Assembly (NCBI GenBank): GCA_016931175.1
Contig: JAFGFH010000026.1
Coordinates: 1-64,000 of the forward strand
Direction: 5' to 3'
Origin: Nanobdellota archaeon
GTDB lineage: Archaea; Nanobdellota; Nanobdellia; Tiddalikarchaeales; Tiddalikarchaeaceae
Length of the DNA: 64,000 bases
The position numbers and the translations under genes were made by a program. Shown one piece after another: positions 59,109 through 64,000 of the stretch. Numbering within the stretch: position 1 is the stretch's first letter; each line of letters opens with the position of its first letter. The notes under the pieces were generated by a model that was given only the letters and a program-made list of their open reading frames with translations, ran no database searches and had not been told where the DNA came from.

Positions 59109-60763
59109 GGGTTCATTGTTACATCTGCTGATATTGAGAAGTTACCTGTTGTGAAATCAGCATCTGAGTTATCCTGCAATTTCTTAAGCAAGTATAATGC
59201 TTTGTACGCTTCGAATACTTCTTTTCTCTGCCTATCAACCTTGTCGCGAGCTAGGTCATCCAACCACCCGTGCTTGAATGTCTTTGTTGCATCTCTTGGA
59301 GTTACTTGCTGCGGGGTTTGAGGCAGGTTATGATTTGATCTAATATAATTTAATAAGTTTTCATCTAGTGCGAATGAGCCTGCATAAGTATCGTTCTTTG
59401 AACACTTTACGTCTGATGCTCTGTTAGGCATTATTAATGCCCCTATGTAATGAAATGCTTGAGCAATTGAGAAAGTATTGTTATTTACTGCTTCATCAAA
59501 TATTGCATTAAATACTGGGAACAAATCGTTTACTAACATATCCAAGGAGTATTTTAGTTTTATAATTGGAGTGTTGAAGTAATTGCCGTGTGTTTTACTC
59601 TCATGGTCTTTGTCAATGGATAATATGTCCTGCAGTTCTTGAGGAGGTTTTGATTTAAGAGATGTTAAGTGGTCGATTATGGATTGTGTTGATATCTCAA
59701 CTTCATGCTTTTTATCAAACATTAGTGTAATATTATCTATTTGAAGACTACTATTATAAGTTAGTGTTTCTAAGACTTCTCCTGGGTTTAATTGTCCTTG
59801 AATTAAGAATTCAGGAACTACTTTGCCAACGTGGTCTTCTCTTAATACTTGGTCCCCATTTTGGAAGAAATAGGATAAATTATCTCTTGGCTTTAAATTG
59901 CCGTTTACTATAACTCTTTGCGGGAGAATCATCATTGAAGCTCCTGTGGATGATACTGTTCTATTGGTTCCTGCACTCCTTCTACCGCTTCCTTGTGCTA
60001 AATTGTCTAATTTTTGTTCTATGTTGTCTATTTTTTTAAAGGCTGTAGCAAGTTCTTTTTCTATTATGCCATTGGGTTTTTTAGGGTTGAACCTGTCGCC
60101 TTCAAATTCTTCGTAGTTTTTGAAGTCATCTTTTTCTAATAGTGTAATATACTCTTTAATTAATGCAATTTGTTCGTTAAATGCGTCCCTTAAATATTCA
60201 TACTCTTCTAAGTTATTGTCCGTTAATATCCTGGTTACATGTTTTGTAATGTTGGAATAAACCTTGTTTCTAATCCTTCTCAAATCAAAATCAAGTGATT
60301 TATCTGCTGACGTGAATGCTTGCTGGATTTCATCCTCTAAGCTTTTCATTTCAGGAGTTAAACAATTCTTAATATCATCATATGTTACTGAACCTAATCC
60401 TTCGTAAATGTCATAAAAGCTGACATTGTCTAGGCTGAATTCTGAATCGCTTGTTCTGCTTGTAGCTTTTTTCAAGAAATCTATTAAGTCCGTATAGTCT
60501 ATCTTAACAGGAGCAGAAGTAATAATAGGAGCAGATGGTTGAACAATTACAGGAGTAGGAGCAGGTGCAGGACTAGAAGGCTGGTATTTATTAACTAATG
60601 AATCAGCGTATATGAGAAGGGATCCTAAAGCAGTATTCAAATCCATCACCGGATCATTTTCAACCTCTTGCTTAAAGTATTGAATAAAACCCTTAATATC
60701 TGTAATCCTTCCCTTAAATCTTTGCTCTAATACCTTATCTAAGACATCTGATTGAACACTCAT
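59105..60763 (-). CDS. Large hypothetical protein of the right-end operon (552 aa)
   Basis: 552 residues, unrecognised. A helical N-terminal domain, a Pro/Ala-rich linker near 82-100 (SSPAPAPTPVIVQPSAPIIT), helical coiled-coil middle (EYEYLRDAFNEQIALIKEYI), then a mixed C-terminal domain (SYFFQNGDQVLREDHVGKVV, LKYSLDMLVNDLFPVFNAIF). No signal or membrane segment. The start overlaps the stop of the upstream gene, so translation is coupled. Last of four co-directional genes. Confidence 0.65.
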   Translation of the reverse strand: MSVQSDVLDKVLEQRFKGRITDIKGFIQYFKQEVENDPVMDLNTALGSLLIYADSLVNKYQPSSPAPAPTPVIVQPSAPIITSAPVKIDYTDLIDFLKKATSRTSDSEFSLDNVSFYDIYEGLGSVTYDDIKNCLTPEMKSLEDEIQQAFTSADKSLDFDLRRIRNKVYSNITKHVTRILTDNNLEEYEYLRDAFNEQIALIKEYITLLEKDDFKNYEEFEGDRFNPKKPNGIIEKELATAFKKIDNIEQKLDNLAQGSGRRSAGTNRTVSSTGASMMILPQRVIVNGNLKPRDNLSYFFQNGDQVLREDHVGKVVPEFLIQGQLNPGEVLETLTYNSSLQIDNITLMFDKKHEVEISTQSIIDHLTSLKSKPPQELQDILSIDKDHESKTHGNYFNTPIIKLKYSLDMLVNDLFPVFNAIFDEAVNNNTFSIAQAFHYIGALIMPNRASDVKCSKNDTYAGSFALDENLLNYIRSNHNLPQTPQQVTPRDATKTFKHGWLDDLARDKVDRQRKEVFEAYKALYLLKKLQDNSDADFTTGNFSISADVTMNP

Positions 60764-61782
60764 TATCTATTCGCCTCTTTTTGAGCCATTGCCCATACAA
60801 ATTTTTCAAATTCCTTCTTTGACTTACCTAATCTCTGATTAACCATATTAGTTAGGGAGATTATCTCATTTTTAAGACTTTCCTCTAATCCTGGCATTTT
60901 CAATATTTTCTGCTGTTGTGCACTATAATAGTTGTGGTAAAAAGTGTTCGCCTTCTCCCTCTCACCAGTTAATAATAAATTATTATACATTTTGCTGACT
61001 TTAGTCCAGTAATTGAACTCTATGTCCATTGCCTGCTTCCAATTATTAAATGAGGCTTCATCAAAACCGTTAACTGCTTCATCGGATTTCTCTTTAAAAT
61101 AATTTTTAAAGTTGTTTATAAAATCAGTGAATGATTGATAAGGTTCTGGTTCATTCATTAATCCATTAACTTCAGTGAAAACCATTTCAAAATCAAGTGT
61201 TACTTCATTAAAGTAAGCCTCTAAATCAGACTTGTCCGTGAACTCGAACTTTTTCTCCTTTATCTTTTCTTCGTATATTTTTTTGATTCCAGGCTTCTCA
61301 GTAAAATTGCCCATCCCATCACTTACCAAGTAAGTGTTTAAAACATCATCCAATGCTTGGGGAACAACGCTCTTCTCACTCTCTTCTCTTCTTATTTGAA
61401 TAGCTTTAAACATTAGTTCTTGTTTGAAATCCTTCATATCAGCAGGGTCAGTAGTGCCGGCATTGTGCTGATTAACCTCATCGTATACTTGTTTGATTAT
61501 TTTATTGGAAAGAACTCTCGCTTCTGCATTCAGCTTAGCGTAAGGGAAAATTACTGCAAGCATTCCTTTATTCCCGTTCTCATGTTCAGCCCAAGACTTC
61601 AACTCTTCTTTTGCTTTCGGGTCTAAGTATTTAATCTCTAAATCGTTTAATATCACAAAGCACTCGAACATGTTATTGTCTAATGTGGAAACATTTCCTC
61701 CATTATCAGGCATCTGGGTAAGAACATATTCTATGAATTGTTGAGAATACTTGGTTTCAAGCTTAACATTATCAAGCGTCAT
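60763..61782 (-). CDS. Helical hypothetical protein of the right-end operon (339 aa)
   Basis: 339 residues, almost entirely helical and acidic; unrecognised. Stretches include VKLETKYSQQFIEYVLTQMP, DMKDFKQELMFKAIQIRREE and ASFNNWKQAMDIEFNYWTKV, ending in FEKFVWAMAQKEANR. It shares 1 base with the next gene and overlaps the previous one by 4 bases. No known catalytic motif. Confidence 0.65.
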   Translation of the reverse strand: MTLDNVKLETKYSQQFIEYVLTQMPDNGGNVSTLDNNMFECFVILNDLEIKYLDPKAKEELKSWAEHENGNKGMLAVIFPYAKLNAEARVLSNKIIKQVYDEVNQHNAGTTDPADMKDFKQELMFKAIQIRREESEKSVVPQALDDVLNTYLVSDGMGNFTEKPGIKKIYEEKIKEKKFEFTDKSDLEAYFNEVTLDFEMVFTEVNGLMNEPEPYQSFTDFINNFKNYFKEKSDEAVNGFDEASFNNWKQAMDIEFNYWTKVSKMYNNLLLTGEREKANTFYHNYYSAQQQKILKMPGLEESLKNEIISLTNMVNQRLGKSKKEFEKFVWAMAQKEANR

Positions 61783-63635
61783 TCATCCTCACCCATTACT
61801 TTTTTAGTCAAGCCTAACAATATTAATGAATTATTCGTCTGATAACCATCTACCTTATCTTCCACTTCCTTAATTTTTTCATCAAACTCTTTTTTAGTTA
61901 ATACTCCACTGCTTGCTATTGATTGTTTTACAGTATTATCAATCATTGCAGGGTCGATTGTTACGTTCTGCAGATTTTGTAACTGCTGGATTAAGTCATC
62001 AGGTATCTTGGCTCCTGCTGTCTTTAACTCTTCCATCTTCTCATCAAGTTCTCTTAAATGAGTAGTTACTGATTTGTAGAATCCTATCATACTAGCATCG
62101 TAAAAGTCTTTGAAAGGAGCAATCATCTTGTTATTTTTAATTTCTAATTTGTATCCTGATATTAACTTATTACTCAACAATATCTCGTCTATTAAGTTTT
62201 TAACGTCCTCCATTTTCTTAGTCTTGCTGAAACTCTTCTGGATTGATTTAAGAACAGGCTTCAAATCCTTAACATCTTCAAAGGCTTCACTTATTACTTT
62301 CTCAACATCTCTTAATTGCTTCTTTGAAAACTTGTTTCTAATATAGAACTTGTCATTATTGAACTCGTACTTGCCCAACTCCTCTAATGCATCATCCATC
62401 ACTCCTTCCTTGAAGTATCCCGCGCTTAATGAGTTTAAGAAATCCGTTGTTGTTTTAAGAATATCAGAATAATTTATTCTTTTTGTAACATTATAGGACG
62501 AGTAAGTTGAACCTCCCCAGCTTTTATTTAAATTATTAATCCATACCAAGTAGTTCTCAAAATCTTCCTTCTTACTTGGAGGGTATTTTATCTCTGAAAA
62601 CATTGTTTTTAACCTTTTAAGGTCCTTATTTTTCAGAACTTCACTAAATTCTTTCTTTTGAGGATCAGATAAGAATAAATTATTCAGCATAGAATCTACT
62701 TTGCTTTCAACATCTTGCAACTCTTCAGGCTTTGCTTGAAAGAATTTATCAGCCCCTTCTAAATTTAATAATCCAAAGTATTCATTTATTTTAGTAACAT
62801 AATTAGTTACTTCTACCTTCCTAACTAATTCCCTTAAGTCCTTTAAATTATTAAAAGAGTAATCGAATTCGTAAAACTGCTGTTTAACACTGTCTTCTAA
62901 GAAGAGTTTATCAAGATTTTCAATAAAATATTTTTTTAATTCTTCAGGCGTGTTAAAATAACGAATATTCTTGTCTCTGTACACCAATCTCTCAGGCACA
63001 CTGCTCGTTGCTGGTTCAATACTTGACTCAGTTAAACCCTTTAGCGTCTCATAATAACTATTTTGATTTCTGTACTGGACGTTCTTTAAAAGAGTTTCTT
63101 TAATATTCTTGAAAGTCTTCAATAATTGCTCCGGACTAACTTCACTCATCTTGCCATTGTTTAGGTAGAACCTTTGTAAAACAGCAACAGACCCTCCTGT
63201 CTTCTCTAATAATTCATCAAGAGAATTACAAGCCTGAACAACCTCAAAATTAGTCTTAAACTCTTCCTCCTCCCTCCTAGTGTTATGGTTCTTAATAGAA
63301 TTATTCTGGTCAATGATAATATTATTCTGATTAACAATAACATCTAGTTGTTCTTGAGTAGAATTTTTTGTATTGTTAAAGTTTAAATATAAAAAAGCAG
63401 CATCTCTTGAAATAATAGATAAATCTAGATACTTTCTCGCTTCTGTTTCTGTTAAATTATATTCCTTTTTAATCTCTTCTAAACAAATCTTCTCAGCAGC
63501 ACTAAAGTAATCTAATCCTTTAATATTTACTTTAGAAGCATCTTCTAGCAAGTATATAGACTTATCATCAGGTATTTTTTCCTCTTTCAAATTAACACTG
63601 CGCCCCTTAAATTCAAAGGATTCTGCATTTATCAT
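61779..63635 (-). CDS. Coiled-coil hypothetical protein of the right-end operon (618 aa)
   Basis: 618 residues, helical with coiled-coil-like segments (NQNNIIIDQNNSIKNHNTRR near 105-125, LRELDEKMEELKTAGAKIPD near 545). Unrecognised; no membrane segment. GGTG lies about 9-13 bases before the ATG, 14 bases after the upstream gene's stop. Size, helical content and coupling suggest parts of a structural assembly, but no function can be read. Confidence 0.65.
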   Translation of the reverse strand: MINAESFEFKGRSVNLKEEKIPDDKSIYLLEDASKVNIKGLDYFSAAEKICLEEIKKEYNLTETEARKYLDLSIISRDAAFLYLNFNNTKNSTQEQLDVIVNQNNIIIDQNNSIKNHNTRREEEEFKTNFEVVQACNSLDELLEKTGGSVAVLQRFYLNNGKMSEVSPEQLLKTFKNIKETLLKNVQYRNQNSYYETLKGLTESSIEPATSSVPERLVYRDKNIRYFNTPEELKKYFIENLDKLFLEDSVKQQFYEFDYSFNNLKDLRELVRKVEVTNYVTKINEYFGLLNLEGADKFFQAKPEELQDVESKVDSMLNNLFLSDPQKKEFSEVLKNKDLKRLKTMFSEIKYPPSKKEDFENYLVWINNLNKSWGGSTYSSYNVTKRINYSDILKTTTDFLNSLSAGYFKEGVMDDALEELGKYEFNNDKFYIRNKFSKKQLRDVEKVISEAFEDVKDLKPVLKSIQKSFSKTKKMEDVKNLIDEILLSNKLISGYKLEIKNNKMIAPFKDFYDASMIGFYKSVTTHLRELDEKMEELKTAGAKIPDDLIQQLQNLQNVTIDPAMIDNTVKQSIASSGVLTKKEFDEKIKEVEDKVDGYQTNNSLILLGLTKKVMGEDE

Positions 63636-63649
63636 TCCTTAAGCACCTT

Positions 63650-64000
63650 TTACATTTTTTCCACTATTTCAGTTAATGATGCATCTATACCTTTTCCCAT
63701 TCTGCCAAGTGCTAATTCCTTACTTATAATTGCTCGACTAACTGGGTTTTCAATTTTTATGTATAATGCCATTGCTTCTCTTCTTATCATTTCTGGTTCA
63801 ACTAATGCTGCTGCAGCTGCTCTGTTTGGTAGTTCAAACTCATACATAGCTTCCAATTCTACTAACTCTTTTGCTGCATTAATATAAGTTTGGCCTGCTA
63901 TCAGTACATCTGTTCCTCCTGGGGCTGCTGGTCCAACATGCTCATTTGGTGTGCCTAGAGGAATAGTATACACTGTTACATCTGTTCCTGCTGCTCCTGA
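63650..64000 (-). CDS. Ala-rich protein of the right-end operon (5' end outside window)
   Basis: The frame is open to the window edge, so the start is missing. The visible 116 residues begin SGAAGTDVTVYTIPLGTPNE and contain a second GPAAPGGTDVLIAGQTY, i.e. a repeated G-AA-GTDV phrase 20-25 residues apart. Then comes an Ala-rich helix (FELPNRAAAAALVEPEMIRR) and an end KELALGRMGKGIDASLTEIV. Repeats of this kind may continue upstream. First visible gene of the operon. Confidence 0.6.
   Translation of the reverse strand, partial: SGAAGTDVTVYTIPLGTPNEHVGPAAPGGTDVLIAGQTYINAAKELVELEAMYEFELPNRAAAAALVEPEMIRREAMALYIKIENPVSRAIISKELALGRMGKGIDASLTEIVEKM

Noticed and set aside
1-64000. CRISPR array, insertion sequence or rRNA operon
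   Set aside because: No regularly spaced direct repeats, no transposase or cas motifs and no conserved rRNA segments were seen.

Overview
The window is an archaeal chromosome segment, most likely from a DPANN archaeon (Woesearchaeota/Pacearchaeota-like; this placement is inference). Archaeal marks are ribosomal proteins S19e, L39e, L31e, L44e and S27e, aIF6, aIF2-alpha, Nop10, Gins51, Hel308, HerA, a Sec61-beta, prefoldin alpha, TATA boxes about 25-40 nt before start codons, and an intron-bearing tRNA with a bulge-helix-bulge splice site. A one-piece PriS-PriL-like primase, an ADP-dependent sugar kinase, split ADP-forming acetyl-CoA synthetase genes, bacterial-type DnaK/DnaJ/GrpE and many short orphan genes fit DPANN. 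The DNA is AT-rich and densely coded. Several operons are joined by 4-base ATGA overlaps.

Layout. 1-2.7 kb: a membrane-protein tail, a split EamA-type transporter, a PadR repressor with palindromic operators, and small orphan genes. 2.8-5 kb: Hel308. 5-13.1 kb: a six-gene surface operon (pilin-like signal-anchor protein, two membrane proteins, three lipoproteins). 13.1-16 kb: the operon gins51, L44e, S27e, aIF2-alpha, nop10, PAC2. 16-28 kb: tRNA-Pro, HerA, an XRE regulator, a HIT-like protein with a broken triad, an AlkD-like glycosylase, a parvulin, a DUF932-like protein, a Gly-rich membrane protein and a TrmB-type regulator. Three promoters in this stretch share one palindrome. 28.6-35.5 kb: a 1068-residue protein with a papain-like N-terminus and a smaller paralogue of its C-terminus, flanking the fused primase and a SIS-domain protein. 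35.5-41 kb: ADP-dependent kinase, small HTH proteins, a PEBP lipoprotein, the remains of a cation/Ca2+ exchanger gene, a Cys-rich lipoprotein and a SET protein. 41-47.3 kb: an intact HIT protein and the chaperone set dnaJ, dnaK, grpE, with two related small genes between dnaK and grpE. 47-52 kb: three arginine tRNA genes (a fourth lies at 41.2 kb); tRNA-Arg(CCU) holds an intron that looks like a C/D-box guide RNA. 52-55.3 kb: acetyl-CoA synthetase beta and alpha genes around a polytopic membrane protein, then Sec61-beta. 56-59.1 kb: S19e, L39e, L31e, aIF6, prefoldin alpha, FtsY. 59.1-64 kb: a four-gene operon of large unrecognised proteins that runs off the window.

The best candidates for undescribed biology are the C/D-box tRNA-Arg intron, the protease-like protein and its paralogue, the three-promoter regulon, the surface lipoprotein operon and the right-end operon. 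All assignments come from reading motifs by eye; no database search was run.
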